A stretch of DNA of 64,000 bases from Cytobacillus pseudoceanisediminis (lineage in GTDB: Bacteria; Bacillota; Bacilli; Bacillales; Cytobacillaceae). A model generated the notes under the pieces. It saw only the letters and a list, made by a program, of their open reading frames with translations, was not told where the DNA came from and did no database searches. The translations under genes were made by a program, and so were the position numbers. The stretch lies in the NCBI RefSeq assembly GCF_023516215.1, contig NZ_CP097349.1:868001-932000 (forward strand), in the 5' to 3' direction. Below, one piece after another: positions 44,940 through 56,774 of the stretch. The first letter of the stretch is position 1; each line of letters begins with the position of its first letter.

Positions 44940-47900
44940 ATGAAATTACCAGAACATGTAGATAAGCTACGGGACCTCATTGAGGCGGCTTTTGATAAAT
45001 ATTTCGCCCGAATGGGTATTGGCAAGAACAAGCAGCTAGACATTGAAAAACTTCCCTCACAAGTAAGACTCAAACGGCTCCGTTTCGAGGAAATGCTCGA
45101 AAACTATATCGGTGAAACCGGCAATTACGAACACGCTAGGGAAAAGCTCATTGATGAGCTGACTTTTACACTGTTCAACCGTATGGCTGCTGTCAAAGTT
45201 ATGGAAGCCGCTGCGTTATTCCCGCCGGTGCTAACCAAACAACCGGAACACGGTGATCGATCATTTGGCCACAAGGCATGGCTAGAAATGAATCCGCACA
45301 TGCGTTCTGAAGAACTGGAAGGTATCCGTGAATACCTTAAACACGCATTTAACGAGCTGGGGGAAACTCTTCCACTTTATAGTAAAGCCTATCCGTATGC
45401 TTTGCTACCTGATGCCATCAGTCTCAATGAGATCATCGACAACTTCAATGCTGTGGAAAAGGACTCTCAGGTGGATAGCGATATTTGGCAAAGCGATGAT
45501 GTCCTTGGCTGGATGTATGAAAGCTATAACAATAAAAAGAAGAAGGCTCACAAGGACAGCGGTGATAAAACCGAATACCATAAGGTTTCACTTCAGTCGC
45601 AGGTCTATACACCGCGCTGGGTCGTGCAGTTTCTGGTGGAAAACTCTCTGGGAAAAATTTATTTGGAAATGTATCCGAATTCCGAGCTCAAGGGGCGTTA
45701 CAAGATTGCTAACGCTCCCCAGACTCAGGAGCGCAAGTCCAAGCCACTGCATAAATTAAAGGTGATAGACCCTGCTTGCGGATCGGGGAATTTCCTGCTC
45801 TACGCATTTGACTTTTTCTATGAACTCTATATCGACCAGATCGAAAACTATGGAGCAATTTATGATGAAAAGGATATTCCCAAGCTGATTATTGAAAACA
45901 ACCTGCACGGAATCGATCTGGATGACCGGGCGGTTCAACTAGCTCAGCTTGGCCTCTTTATCAAAGCAAAGAAAAAACGGAGATCGATTGGCGAACTCGT
46001 TTTTAATGTCGTCTCTTCAGACTTTTATCTGCCGCGATATGAAGCTGTAGAACACATTTTTACCGAAGGAAATAAATTAGATAAAAACCAGCAAGAACTT
46101 ATGGCGGATGTTTGGTCAGACCTGCAATATGCTTACAAATTTGGTTCGCTTATTCGATTAGACGAAAAACTTAAATCCAGAATACTTAATCTTCAGAATC
46201 AGATCAATGACGGTGAATATTCATTATTCACCACAGCTTTTATTGAGGAGGAAAAGAACTTTGCGGCAACCTTTTTCAACAACTTGAAAACAGCTGTCAA
46301 TCAATACGCACAGGCTAAAGGAGATACCTTCCTGACCAGCAAGACACGGGATGCCATTACTTTCCTTGAATTGCTCACCACTGAGTTCGATGTGGCTACT
46401 GCCAACCCTCCATTTACTGACAGTGCCGATTTTGGCCCTGAGTTGAAGAAGTTCGTTGAAGACAATTACAAAAAGCCATACAAGTTTCACGTCAACCTGT
46501 ATGCAGCGGTTATTAAGCGGTGCTATGAGATGACTGTATCAGATGGCAAAATTGCCATGATCCATCCTCACACTTTTATGTTCATTAAAACCTTTGAGGA
46601 TGTCCGTAAATTCATGATCGATAAATGCCATGTTGATGTAATGGTAGATTTAGGCCTTGATCGTATAAACTTGTTTGATCCGGGAGTCCGACTGGATGCA
46701 ACATTCTACGTTTTAACCAAAGGGAAAAGCGACAGAGAGGGGCTTTACTTCCACCTCACTACAAATCTTCAGGAAAAACTCAAAAAAGGTAAATTCCTTG
46801 AAGCTTTGAATGACTACATTTCTGGCAAGTCAAATGACCGTGTTTATACTCTTGAGCAAGACAAGCTAAAGATCATCAAATCATGGCCATTCATTTACTG
46901 GATCTCGGATGAGTTCCGGGAGAAGTTTGGAGGTGAAGCATTAGGAGATAAAAATAAAGCACTCACAGGCTTAATGACTGGAAACAACAATAAATACCTT
47001 CGTTACTATTGGGAAGTTGATCCGGTCAATTTATCAGCGCATTACCCGTCAGACCATAAAAGATGGGTTGGATATCAAAAAGGCGGTCCATTTGTTCGTT
47101 GGTATGGAAACAACTGGACTGTTGTAGACTATGATAATAGTGGCTCTAAATTGGCAACAACAGACAACAAGGAGTTTTATTTTAAAGAAGGCATTACCTA
47201 TTCTGCCGTGGGATCAAAAGGTGTAAGTTTTCGCCATATAGATAACAAATACTCTTTTGATAAGGGCGGTCCTTGTATATTCAACATTCAAAAACAAATG
47301 AGTGATGATTATTTATTGGGTTTTTGAACTCGAAACTTTGTAGTTATATTGTTTACTGTCTGAATCCTACAGTAAATCGACAAGTTGGTGATATAAGAAG
47401 GATACCTCTTGCTATCCCTTCTAATCTAAAAGACGTGGAAGTCTCAGTGCTTTCAAGAGCGAATGTATTAATCAAAAAAACCTTGGTCAGTTTTCTCTCG
47501 ATGATTTCAACTTCAGAGAATCTCCATATCACCATTTTACACAAGGTGAATTTAAAAATAGATTAGCATTATTCTTCAACTACGAAAACCATCTTATTGC
47601 ACAGGTTCTGATCAACGAAGCAATTATCAATGAAAAGATCTTTGAGGTTTACGATCTGACTGAACATGACAAAGACATTGTGCTTGCCAAAGAAGGAGAA
47701 AGCATCGGTGGACTACCAGTAATTCCCGAAGCCCGGAATGCCTTTCTTGCCGAAACCGAAGCGACCAAAGAGTTTCCATTGGATGCGATTCGTGATTTCA
47801 TCGAGTCACTTCCGACCAAAGAATTTACTGCCGAAGAACGTGAGGAGATCGAACGCGGCTTTCCGACTCTTTACCAAAACAACAACGAACTGGAGGATTT

Positions 47901-48627
47901 CTGTATCCGTCACCAGGTCAACCCTATCAATGTCTGGTATTGGTTCAAACAGAGTAATGTGATTCCGCAGCAACGGATGCACACACTGGCGTTGGAGTTT
48001 CTGGCTGACATGATACGAGAAATCCTCATGGAAGATGAAGACGGCATTATCCCGCTGGTGCCTAATTCCGGGGGAAAAATGTTGCTGGATCGAATTGAGG
48101 AAAAATTTCTTGAGAAAGGTTTCAGCTCGGCCCAATACTCCAGTTTTGACACGTCCCTTGGTCGGCCAATCCATGAGTACCTGAACAAGTTTTTCTTCGC
48201 GGAGCTTTCTGACCACCTAAACTTGTTTATGTACTTGCCGAAGACACCGTTTATTTGGCATCTCTCTAGCGGTCCGGAACAGGGCTTTGATTGTTACATC
48301 ATCATCTACAAATGGAGCCGTGACAAACTGCTACGCCTGCGCTCTGTTTATATCGAGCACCGGGAACGCTCATTGGTAAATCGTCAAAGCGATCTGGCAG
48401 GTAACGAAAGCGCCGAAGCACAGAACGAAAAAGACCGTATCTTCAGACAACTCAAAGAGATCGAAGCCTTCAAAGTCAAGATTGATGAATTGCTTGCTGA
48501 AGGATACAATCCCGTTCTCGACGACGGTGTCGGAAAAAATATTGCTCCATTGCAGAAAAAGAGAATGATTCCATATGAGGTTCTTAATGCAGGTCAACTT
48601 AAAAAGTACCTTAATGCGGATTGGTAG
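44940..48627 (+). CDS. pglX: BREX adenine-specific DNA methyltransferase PglX, two frameshifts as read
   Basis: About 1229 residues when two slips are repaired. The SAM-binding motif I is VIDPACGSGNFLLYAF and the catalytic motif IV is ATANPPFTDS, as in N6-adenine methylases. The frame breaks at T-run 47321-47325 (adding T gives LLGFLNSKLCSY) and at A-run 47474-47480 (adding A gives IKKNLGQFSLDDFNF). The third part runs from about 47481 through LAKEGESIGGLPVIPEA to 48627. PglX methylates host DNA at a non-palindromic site and gives self/non-self recognition. If the breaks were real, both methylation and defence would be lost. Confidence 0.88.
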
Positions 48628-48639
48628 GGAGAGCTAATT

Positions 48640-50877
48640 ATGATTGATATATGGTTTAAAAATGACCTGCTGAATATTTACGACCGTCATTCGGTGGCGG
48701 TGTTCATTGATGAATCCGGCGATGCAGAGTTTTTGCTGAAGACTAATAGAGGTGAGTTTACCATCCATCAGGCAAACTCCGTACTGGAAGAGCTGCATGT
48801 GAAGTATCTCATTGAGAAGGCACAGCCAAGTGATGAGAGATTCCTCATCTATACTCGCTTGAAAAAAGATGAGCTACAGTTCATCCGGGAATATTGCGAG
48901 ACCTGCGGCTGTCTGGAAATACGCTACTTGCAAAACTACATTAAGGACAAGGTCCACCAGACCCTGAATCTAAACATTAATCTCACCAAGGAAGAACTGA
49001 TTGCCGCCGCAAAAGTCAGCGTTGGTAAAGATCGAACTTACTGGATAGATCTTAGCCATAAGGGTGCAGCAGAAATCTTTGATCTGAACAAAGAGCTTCT
49101 CCCATTTGTTCATGATCCCGATACTTACTCAAAAGAAAAATACGATGCGCAACTTCGAGAAACATTTTACCGTAAAGTCAATGAGCTGCTCGGACAGGAT
49201 TATCTGCTTAAGCCTGCGACTACACTGGCAGGTGAAGTAGTAAAGGCCATGCTTGATGGTTTGGCTGAAGGAAACTGCAACAAGACGCTTGAGTCTGCGT
49301 ACAAAAATTGGCTTGATTCAGTTTCATATCGGGGTTCATTTAATGAGTATCTTGACAGTTATACACTCTCGTCAGAACTGGATATCTGGAATGTCAGTAT
49401 CGATCACCCGTTTCGTAAGGTGGACGAAAGATGGCTAGCGGAAATCGGGAAAAATCTTTTAGATAAAGCCTCCATTCCCTTTACCCTTGCCAAATTGCTT
49501 CAACGCAATCAGAGCAGACAGGCTAAAGCGCTTGACATTCTATTCTGGAATGATGTGATTGCACTGTTGGAGTTTGACTCCAAGGATATTATCTACCTGA
49601 GTTCGTTCAGCGAATGTGTCGAGTTCTATAAAAAACATTTCTTCAAGCTGGATACGGCTATTCGAAATCTGTATGAAGAGTTCCTTAATAAAAAAGAGCT
49701 CCTCGAACCATTTCAGGAACTATACAAAGAGCACCTCTCTGTTTTTCTGGATAAATGGTTTAAATACTGGGATGGCTACAAAGAAAACCAGACCGGGACA
49801 CTGCAGCGAATCATTGATGCAGCTGGCGGTTTGAAGACGGCTGTTATTGTCGGGGATGGCATTGCCTATGAAATTGCTGATCTGGTAGCCAACAAAGTTA
49901 AAGGTTCAGTAAATCTTAAAAGAGATTCAATTCTTGCTGATATTCCTTCTGAGACCGAAAACAACATGAGTAGGATCTACATGGATAATGGCGTTACCGA
50001 AGCGGATCAGAGCAACCGGGAGAAATATCTTGCAGCGCAGAATCCCGATGTTACAATGGACTTTATTCGCCTTGATGAGGTAAATGAAGAAGCCCGGGCT
50101 GGACAGTTTCTGATTTGCACTTACAAAGATATCGATGATATGGGTGAAAAGCTTCAACAGAAAGCCCTCAAGTATTTCCCTGAAACCATCGACTTCTTCG
50201 CTGATAAGATTTCACTTCTCCTGGCCAGCGGTTACGATAAAGTTTACCTGATTACAGATCATGGTTTTGTTCTGACCGGGCTTTTAAGTGAAGCGGATAA
50301 GATTACAATATCTCCGAAAGGAGAATTTGAGAAGGCAGAACGTTATATCCGGACGGAAATAAAACAAACAGACCTGACTCCCGCATTGATTGAGGCTGAA
50401 AAAAGCTATAAGCAATTTGGGTATCTTTACTTTGCCAAGAATATCAATCCTTTCAAGACTCCTGGCTTATACGGATTTTCGCATGGGGGTGTATCACCTC
50501 AGGAACTAGTAACTCCTTATTTCTGTTGGGAGCGTTCCGTAGCTGCAACAGGGTCGCTACCTGTTAGAATTGAAAATAAAACAGACTTAAAAGATGTCAC
50601 CGGCGAATTGTTTTCAATCAAAATTCAGGCCGACAAAGGTGCAGGGGATCTGCTCTCTATGGATCGAAAGGTTTATATGGTCTTCTTTGCGAACAAAAAG
50701 CAGGTGAACAGAAGCGATATCTTCATCATTCAACGAGGTGAGCAGATTACCAAAGAATATATGTTTGACGGCTATCCGGAAATAGAAGTCCACCTTCTGG
50801 ATGCTGCCACGAAACAGCAGTTGGACCGGGCCGTTGCTAAACAAAATAAAGATAGAGATTTAGGCGGGCTTCTCTAG
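48640..50877 (+). CDS. pglZ: BREX alkaline phosphatase superfamily protein PglZ (type A)
   Basis: 745 residues. The C-terminal half carries the PglZ metal-site motifs VIVGDGIAYEIAD and LITDHGFVLTG, plus GFSHGGVSPQELVTPYFCWE. The N-terminal part begins WFKNDLLNIYDRHSVAVFID. PglZ is essential for BREX defence and modification; nuclease activity with metal has been reported for relatives. It is intact and 12 bases after pglX. Confidence 0.9.
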   Translation: MIDIWFKNDLLNIYDRHSVAVFIDESGDAEFLLKTNRGEFTIHQANSVLEELHVKYLIEKAQPSDERFLIYTRLKKDELQFIREYCETCGCLEIRYLQNYIKDKVHQTLNLNINLTKEELIAAAKVSVGKDRTYWIDLSHKGAAEIFDLNKELLPFVHDPDTYSKEKYDAQLRETFYRKVNELLGQDYLLKPATTLAGEVVKAMLDGLAEGNCNKTLESAYKNWLDSVSYRGSFNEYLDSYTLSSELDIWNVSIDHPFRKVDERWLAEIGKNLLDKASIPFTLAKLLQRNQSRQAKALDILFWNDVIALLEFDSKDIIYLSSFSECVEFYKKHFFKLDTAIRNLYEEFLNKKELLEPFQELYKEHLSVFLDKWFKYWDGYKENQTGTLQRIIDAAGGLKTAVIVGDGIAYEIADLVANKVKGSVNLKRDSILADIPSETENNMSRIYMDNGVTEADQSNREKYLAAQNPDVTMDFIRLDEVNEEARAGQFLICTYKDIDDMGEKLQQKALKYFPETIDFFADKISLLLASGYDKVYLITDHGFVLTGLLSEADKITISPKGEFEKAERYIRTEIKQTDLTPALIEAEKSYKQFGYLYFAKNINPFKTPGLYGFSHGGVSPQELVTPYFCWERSVAATGSLPVRIENKTDLKDVTGELFSIKIQADKGAGDLLSMDRKVYMVFFANKKQVNRSDIFIIQRGEQITKEYMFDGYPEIEVHLLDAATKQQLDRAVAKQNKDRDLGGLL

Positions 50878-50887
50878 TGAAAAGGAA

Positions 50888-50975
50888 AAGAGATTCGTGA
50901 GAAAGGCCGCCACTAGATCATTGAAATGATCTACGGCTTGGTAAAACAGCACATAAAGTGCTGATGGGAGGCGTC
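50888..50975 (+). pseudogene. Decayed fragment of brxL between pglZ and brxL
   Basis: GATTCGTGAGAAAGG at 50892 and following bases match brxL at 51224, and GTAAAACAGCA to GATGGGAGGC matches brxL at about 51352-51387. The roughly 90 bases between these blocks in brxL are missing here. It is a leftover of a partial duplication, and the copied GGGAGG now serves as the brxL ribosome binding site. Confidence 0.6.
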
Positions 50976-50979
50976 TTTT

Positions 50980-53029
50980 ATGGCAGTATGGAATGACTTA
51001 GACATGAAACTTCTGGAGCACTTCAGAGGTTATGTAGTAAAAAAAGATCTTGTCCGCTCCGTAAAAGTTGGAGCCAATGTACCGGTGTTTGTGCTTGAAT
51101 TCCTGATAGCCAACTCCTGCTCTACTGATGACGAAGAAAAGATTCGCATCGGCATGGAAAATGTAAAAAGGGTGCTTAGCGAGCATTTTGTGAATCCGGA
51201 AGAGAGCTCATTGATTCAATCCAAGATTCGTGAGAAAGGTCGCTATAAAATCATTGATAAGATCACCGTGGAACTCGATTCCAAAAAAGATATTTACTGG
51301 GCGAAGCTACAAAACAGCAACATCAAAAATGGAAATATCAGCGATGACTTAGTAAAGCAGCATGAAAAAATGCTAATGGGAGGCATCTGGGCTATTATAG
51401 ATGTGGAGTATGATCCAAACATTAAAGTCGGACAGAATATTTTCCCGTTTGTCATTACAGAGATTAAGCCAATCCAGCTTTCTAGCTTTGATAACACTAA
51501 GATAATCAACAAACGTAAGGAATTCACAAAGAGTGAATGGCTCGACATCCTTTTGAGAAGTTGCGGCTATGAACCGAGTGCAGAGGGTGTCACGGATCGA
51601 ATCAAATTACTATTGCTGTCCAGATTACTCCCGATGGTTGAATCGAACTTCAATTTCATCGAGCTGGGACCACGTTCGACAGGTAAATCCTTTGTCTTTA
51701 AGGAACTTACGCCTTATGCCGTGTTGATTTCCGGTGGTCAGGGAACGGTAGCCAAGCTCTTTGTCCATGGCTCAACCGGAAAGGTAGGGGCTGTGGGTCA
51801 ATGGGATGCAATCTGCTTTGATGAAGCTACGGATAAAATTTTCAAGGACAGAGACGCTGTGCCTCTGATGAAGGACTATATGGAGTCCGGCTCTTTCTCC
51901 CGGGCTGGTGCCGGAGGTGAAATCACCGGTGTCGCTTCTATCATTCTTAACGGTAACATCAACCAGCCTGTCGAGACGGTCCTTCAGACTTCGCACCTAT
52001 TCAGCCCGCTCTCTGAAGAGGTCAACAGCGATACTGCCTTTCTAGATCGTATTCATTTTTACCTTCCAGGCTGGGAAATGATCAAGTTTTCGCCAAACCA
52101 TTTTACATCCAGCTTTGGGTTCAGTACTGATTACTTCTCTGAATCTCTAAAATCATTAAGGCGGGTTACCTATACAGATGCACTAGAAAAATATTTTTCA
52201 CTGGGAGCTCATCTGAAACAGCGTGATACCAAACCGGTTAAGAAGACTGTTTCAGGCTTGATCAAGCTTATGCACCCGGATGGCGAGTACACTAAAGAAG
52301 ACATTAAGGAGTATTTGGAAATCGCGCTCGAGATGCGTCGACGTGTTAAAGAACAACTAAAGCGAATCGGTGGTATGGAGTTCTGGGATACCAATTTCTC
52401 TTACATTGACAAGGAAAGCCAGGAAGAGTTTTTTGTCGGCTTACCTGAAGAAAAAGGTTCACACCTCATTGAGAACACTCCTTTGCCACCGGGGATTTGC
52501 TACACAAGTACCAGTGATGGTGAGAATGTAGCATTGGTGAGGATTGAAGCCGTTGCAGTTGGAGGAACTGGAAAATTGAATATAACCGGGGTCAACAACA
52601 CTTTAGTGAAGGAGAATATCAAAAACACTTACCAGTACATAAAGGCTAATGAAAAGATGATCCTTAGCGACAAGCATTCGTTAAAAAATTATGACATCAC
52701 TATTCAGGTAACTAATCTTATGGGTGCAGCAATCTCATCCGGTATCGGGTCAGCAGTCTATATCGCAATCGTATCGTCCCTTTATAAAAAAATCTGAAGG
52801 CCGGCCTTGCAGTCCTTGGCAATATCTCCGTGGGGGTGCCATAGAGCGAGTAAATAACTTTGCTGACAAGGTTACCATGCTATCTGAAAACGGTGCCAAG
52901 AGCGTAATTGTTCCGATGGATAACCTCAATGAGCTTTCAAACGTACCGCCTACAGTCCTTGGTAATACGGATGTGCCGTTTTACCAGAACAATCAGATGC
53001 TGATGCAAAAAGCGATACTGTTGGACTAA
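50980..53029 (+). CDS. brxL: BREX Lon-like protease/ATPase BrxL, two frameshifts as read
   Basis: About 683 residues after repair. AAA+ Walker A GPRSTGKSFVFKEL and Walker B region WDAICFDEATDKIF are in the first half. The C-terminal Lon-like domain continues through MGAAISSGIGSAVYIAIVSS. The frame ends early at A-run 52786-52792 (adding A gives KKNLKAGLAVLGNISV) and again at G-run 52832-52836 (adding G gives VGGAIERVNNFADKV), then runs to 53029. BrxL is the last gene of type 1 BREX; it forms barrel-shaped DNA-binding assemblies in studied systems. ATG 50980 with GGGAGG upstream. Confidence 0.88.
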
Positions 53030-53058
53030 TCAACAAAAATTTTGATGACTGAATAATT

Positions 53059-53107
53059 GGGCCTGTCCCCAGGTACAGTAAATCTTTAAAGTACTGGGGG
53101 GCAGGCC
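53059..53107. repeat. REP-like hairpin, probable BREX terminator
   Basis: GGGCCTGTCCCCAGGTAC (from 53059) pairs with GTACTGGGGGGCAGGCC (53091-53107). The sequence is related to the palindrome at 54059 and a looser one at 27986, so it is a dispersed element used as a terminator. Confidence 0.65.
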
Positions 53108-53318
53108 TTAAAACTATAATTAAATCAAAACTTTATAAATGTTAGAAATCATATACATGAAGCAAATAGTACAAACACAAATACCAAGAAGCTCCTTTAT
53201 TTGCATATGACTATTAAAATAGAAATATAATGACCATAGTCATATGGGGTTTTTTACCATAATAAAATTCACAGCTAATTACTGAAAATCTAATTCTTTT
53301 TAAAAAGGTGGGTTTAAT

Positions 53319-53777
53319 TTGGCTAAATCTTATAAGGAAATATCAAGTGGATTATCAAAACTTCTTGATGAACTAGTATTTTCACCAAAATATCCAATTA
53401 GAGATTTAACAGAGGGAAAAATAAAAAGAGTTTTTGGTGAAAATGATGTACCTATTAAGGGAGTATTCTTAATTAGTAACCATAATGAAAATAATAAACC
53501 TTTATATGTCGGTCGCTCTAAAACTTTAGCACAAAGAATTGGGGTTGACTTGAGAGCAATTACTAAAGAACAAGCTACTATATCGTACAAACTAACAACT
53601 TTAAAAGAAAAATTTCCTTTCCTTGAAAACATAAGAGATGCCAGACAGTACATGTATGATAATTACTCAGTACAAATGCTTAGGATTGTGGATGAAAATG
53701 AACGTGCAATTTTCCAAATTTATGCTGCTATGGAGTTAAAAACAATAAATGAGTTTAATAGTTTTATAGAGAGATGA
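53319..53777 (+). CDS. GIY-YIG nuclease family protein
   Basis: A protein of 152 residues. GVFLISNHNENNKPLYVGRS followed by the Arg of TLAQRIG fits the GIY-YIG core (G-V-F ... Y-V-G with catalytic Arg); a Glu in DENERAIFQIYAAMELKT fits the metal-binding position. A stand-alone small nuclease in the defence island. TTG 53319 follows AAAAAGGTGGG. Target unknown. Confidence 0.7.
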   Translation: MAKSYKEISSGLSKLLDELVFSPKYPIRDLTEGKIKRVFGENDVPIKGVFLISNHNENNKPLYVGRSKTLAQRIGVDLRAITKEQATISYKLTTLKEKFPFLENIRDARQYMYDNYSVQMLRIVDENERAIFQIYAAMELKTINEFNSFIER

Positions 53778-53809
53778 ATTAATGAGGAAAAAGGATGAGA
53801 TGATTGACT

Positions 53810-53932
53810 ATGAGTCAAAAAGAAATATCGACTCTTGAAGTTGAATTAAAAGATCTAAATAGAGTAAAAAATAAGATTTATGAAGGATACAGACTTAGAA
53901 ATACTAGTAATTACAGCCTTTATGAATTTTAA
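53810..53932 (+). CDS. Small ORF of 40 residues, uncertain
   Basis: MSQKEISTLEVELKDLNRVK, then NKIYEGYRLRNTSNYSLYEF. It is helical and charged, close behind the GIY-YIG gene, with only a weak ribosome binding site (AAGGATGAG about 10 bases upstream). It may be a real small protein or the tail of a lost gene. From here to 54058 nothing else is seen. Confidence 0.3.
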   Translation: MSQKEISTLEVELKDLNRVKNKIYEGYRLRNTSNYSLYEF

Positions 53933-54058
53933 TTCCTTATAATGTTAAAGTGTTCGATGGGATGCAGTATACATGTTACAGGTAAAGAAGATTTAAGTTC
54001 AAATATTTCATGAAGTAAAATAAAACTTTTATTTCGATTGGATATTATTTTTACATGA

Positions 54059-54115
54059 GTGCCTATCCCCAAGTCTTGTAAAGCTTTACCGACTAGGGGA
54101 CAGGCACTTTTTATC
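54059..54115. repeat. REP-like hairpin with T tail
   Basis: GTGCCTATCCCCAAGTC (54059-54075) and GACTAGGGGACAGGCAC (54091-54107) form a 17-bp stem with a single mismatch, followed by TTTTT. It belongs to the same GGGGACAGGC family as 53059. The rest to 54366 is AT-rich and holds the promoter of the next gene. Confidence 0.7.
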
Positions 54116-54366
54116 TAAAAGAAGTGCTGTTGGTAATCTGAGAAGTTTTCTGCCCTTCCTTATCCGTGGAAACACTGTTGTAGACTGCACATTATATTGC
54201 ATCTCAACTCCTTTGTTTGTTGAGATGTAGTAGTGGCTACCTTGAGTGCTTTAACAAAAGAATATTTGAATATTATTAATTTTCCCTTTGATAGTGTTAA
54301 CAATAGTTACTATTTACGGTAGAATAGAATGGGTTTAAATGGAAATGGGAGTTAGGGGGAGAATAG

Positions 54367-56321
54367 TTGAAATTATATTCATTAAAAGTACAAGGACTTA
54401 GAAAGCATTTGGATACTACAGTTTATTTTGGGGACAGTACGTTTTTAATAGGTAAAAATAATATAGGGAAGAGTACATTATTTAGAGCGCTAGAAATTCT
54501 TCTTACAGATATAAGGAAAATAGATTCTGATGATGAATTTATTAGTGTGCTTAATGAAGAGCAAAATGAGAATGTTCTTTTGTCAAACAAAATTGTTATA
54601 ACTGGGGAGTTTAGAGATTGTCCCGAAGAATCAAAGGGCTGGAAAGGTCTAAAAGGAAGGGTTTTTGATTATGATACAACAGATTGTCCTGAAGAGACAG
54701 GATTAAGGATATTCTATAAAAAGACCTTTGTGAAGGGTTCTAATGTGAAAATCGAGATGAGGCAATTAAAACGATCGGTTAAAGAAAGTTATGAAGAATG
54801 TAAAACTATTAATGAATATTTAGATAATGGGTTTCCAAAGGAGATTTTAGAAGATTTATTTGGAGAAGCGGACCAGCAAAAAAATTAACAGCAGCTCAAT
54901 TGAAAATACTAAAAGAAGAGGATGAACTCTATGATTTGGAAGAGGAAGAAGAATGGTTTGAAAATCCAGGAGGAATCCCTGGGGTAGTGTTATCACGTCT
55001 CCCAAATTTTCTTTTAATTCCAGCACAAGATAAGGTAGAAGAACTTTCAGGAACAAGTGGAGCACTAATGAAGACCTTGAGTAAGTTATTCGAGGACGTT
55101 CGAAACGCCTCGCCTCATTATTTGGAAGCACAGAAATACTTGAATCTACTTCAAGAAGAATTAGACCCTTCAGATGATACAAAAGAATTTGGGAAAATGA
55201 TGAAAGGGTTAAACAAAATAGTAGAGGATGTATTTCCTAATACACGCTTATTAGCTACTGCTAACCTGTCTGATGCAAACAAAAGTATTAAGCCTATTTT
55301 TGAAATAAAGATGAGTAATAATGTAAACACCCCGATAGAGAATCAAGGAACTGGAGTAATAAGGTCAGCTGTCTTTGCAATGTTAAGATATCGAACAATG
55401 CGTGAAACTGCAGGCAATATAGCTCCTTTAATTATAGGTTTTGAGGAACCAGAGATTTATTTACATCCTAATGCAGCTCATCAATTAAGAGATACTATTT
55501 ATGAATTAGCCAATACTTCTAGTAATCAAATAATATGTACTACTCATTCTCCGTTTATGATTGATTTAAGTAGGAAATCAAACCAGGTTCTAAACCACTT
55601 TATTGGAGAAGAAATAGTTCAGCAATATGGTTCTACAGAGTATCGAATTGAAAAAATTACTAGCAACCCCTTTAACATTACCGATGCATTTAAAGCTCTT
55701 CAAGGAGAAGACAGAACTTATGTTAAGATGCTTTTAAAGATGGATGATTACATGGCAAAAATTTTCTTTGCAGAAAGGGTATTAATCGTTGAGGGTGATA
55801 CAGAAGATATTGTTATTAGGGAAGCGATAAGTAGAATGCCACAGGAAGTAAGAAAAGATATACTGCATAACTGGCATGTAGTAAAAGCAAGAGGTAAAGC
55901 GTCAATAATATCCTTAGCAAAATATTTAAGGTCTATGGGTATTCATCCTTATGTCATTCATGATAAAGATGAGGGAACCGCTGGAGCAGAGGTCTTTAAT
56001 GAACCAATAAAAGAAGTTGTTGGCGAGGAACGAAGAGTGATGCTTGAGAATTGTATTGAAGACGTTTTAGGTTATCCTGCTCCATCAAGTGACAAGCCTT
56101 ATAGAGCTCATAAATACCTCAATTCCAATTGGGGAAATAGTTGGGATGAAGTCACAGGCGATTGGAAAACAATTATGGAGGAACTGTTTTTTACCTCGTT
56201 TAACTTAATTAGTGAAGAAGTTGCTGAAGAGGGTGTGGAAAAGCAGAAAACTCATAGAAAAGGAATAGCAATTGCTAAAAAGGAATTCTTAGCTGTGAAG
56301 CCAGTTGAACATAACCATTAA
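54367..56321 (+). CDS. OLD-family ATP-dependent endonuclease (ABC ATPase + TOPRIM), frameshifted
   Basis: About 651 residues when repaired. The N-terminal SMC/ABC-type Walker A is LIGKNNIGKSTLFRALE (residues about 27-43). After the break come IGFEEPEIYLHPNAAHQL (Walker B with D-loop) and the TOPRIM domain: RVLIVEGDTEDIVIREA and HPYVIHDKDEG. One A missing from the A-run 54878-54884 splits it into 173 and 473 residues. TTG 54367 has AGGGGGAG at 54353-54360. OLD nucleases occur alone or as GajA in Gabija; no GajB-type helicase follows here, so it looks like a class 1 OLD. Confidence 0.85.
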
Positions 56322-56361
56322 TCGAGATCACTTTAAAAGCTCATTAGTTGCAAGAAAAATG

Positions 56362-56400
56362 ACAAGGCGAATGTCTATAGACATTCGTCTTGTAATTATT
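56362..56400 (+). terminator. Terminator after the OLD-family gene
   Basis: ACAAGGCGAATGTC (56362-56375) and GACATTCGTCTTGT (56380-56393) form a 14-bp stem with one G-T pair. Confidence 0.8.
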
Positions 56401-56762
56401 TTAAATTAAGGTAGTAAATAACTATTAAATCGGCCTTATTCTAATAATCACTATCTTACTAGCTAACGAAATACACGTGCTCATTGTACTATTGATGAAC
56501 TTTGATTTTTTTAGTTGATCTGTAACTAACTCTTTAATTCATATACAGAATTAATTATTTTTTGTAACTTATAAGAGTCGCCTTTAATATTTATAGGAAT
56601 TTCATCTGGAACACAAAATCTTAAATAAGATAAGACTCTATTCATTTAAATAACTATTTAGGATTTAGCTGCAAAATTATAGTTGTCTTTTTTCTCCTAA
56701 TTTACATGATTTTTTCTTATAACTGGTATATTTATACTATACTAAATATGTTATCAGAGTGT
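56401..56762. other. Intergenic AT-rich stretch, no gene seen
   Basis: No ORF or RNA recognised. TATACTATACT near 56735 probably belongs to the promoter of the NERD gene. Confidence 0.4.
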
Positions 56763-56774
56763 AAGGAGAGCAAA

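Noticed and set aside
45328..45759. Open frame inside pglX in another phase
   Set aside because: Fully contained in the conserved methyltransferase frame and of low-complexity composition.
47321..47480. pglX homopolymers as a dedicated phase-variation switch
   Set aside because: Runs of 5-7 bases with the same one-base loss occur in many unrelated genes of this window, so sequencing error explains them better.
54367..56321. Gabija system (GajAB)
   Set aside because: The OLD-family nuclease resembles GajA, but no UvrD-like GajB gene follows; the next gene encodes a NERD protein.
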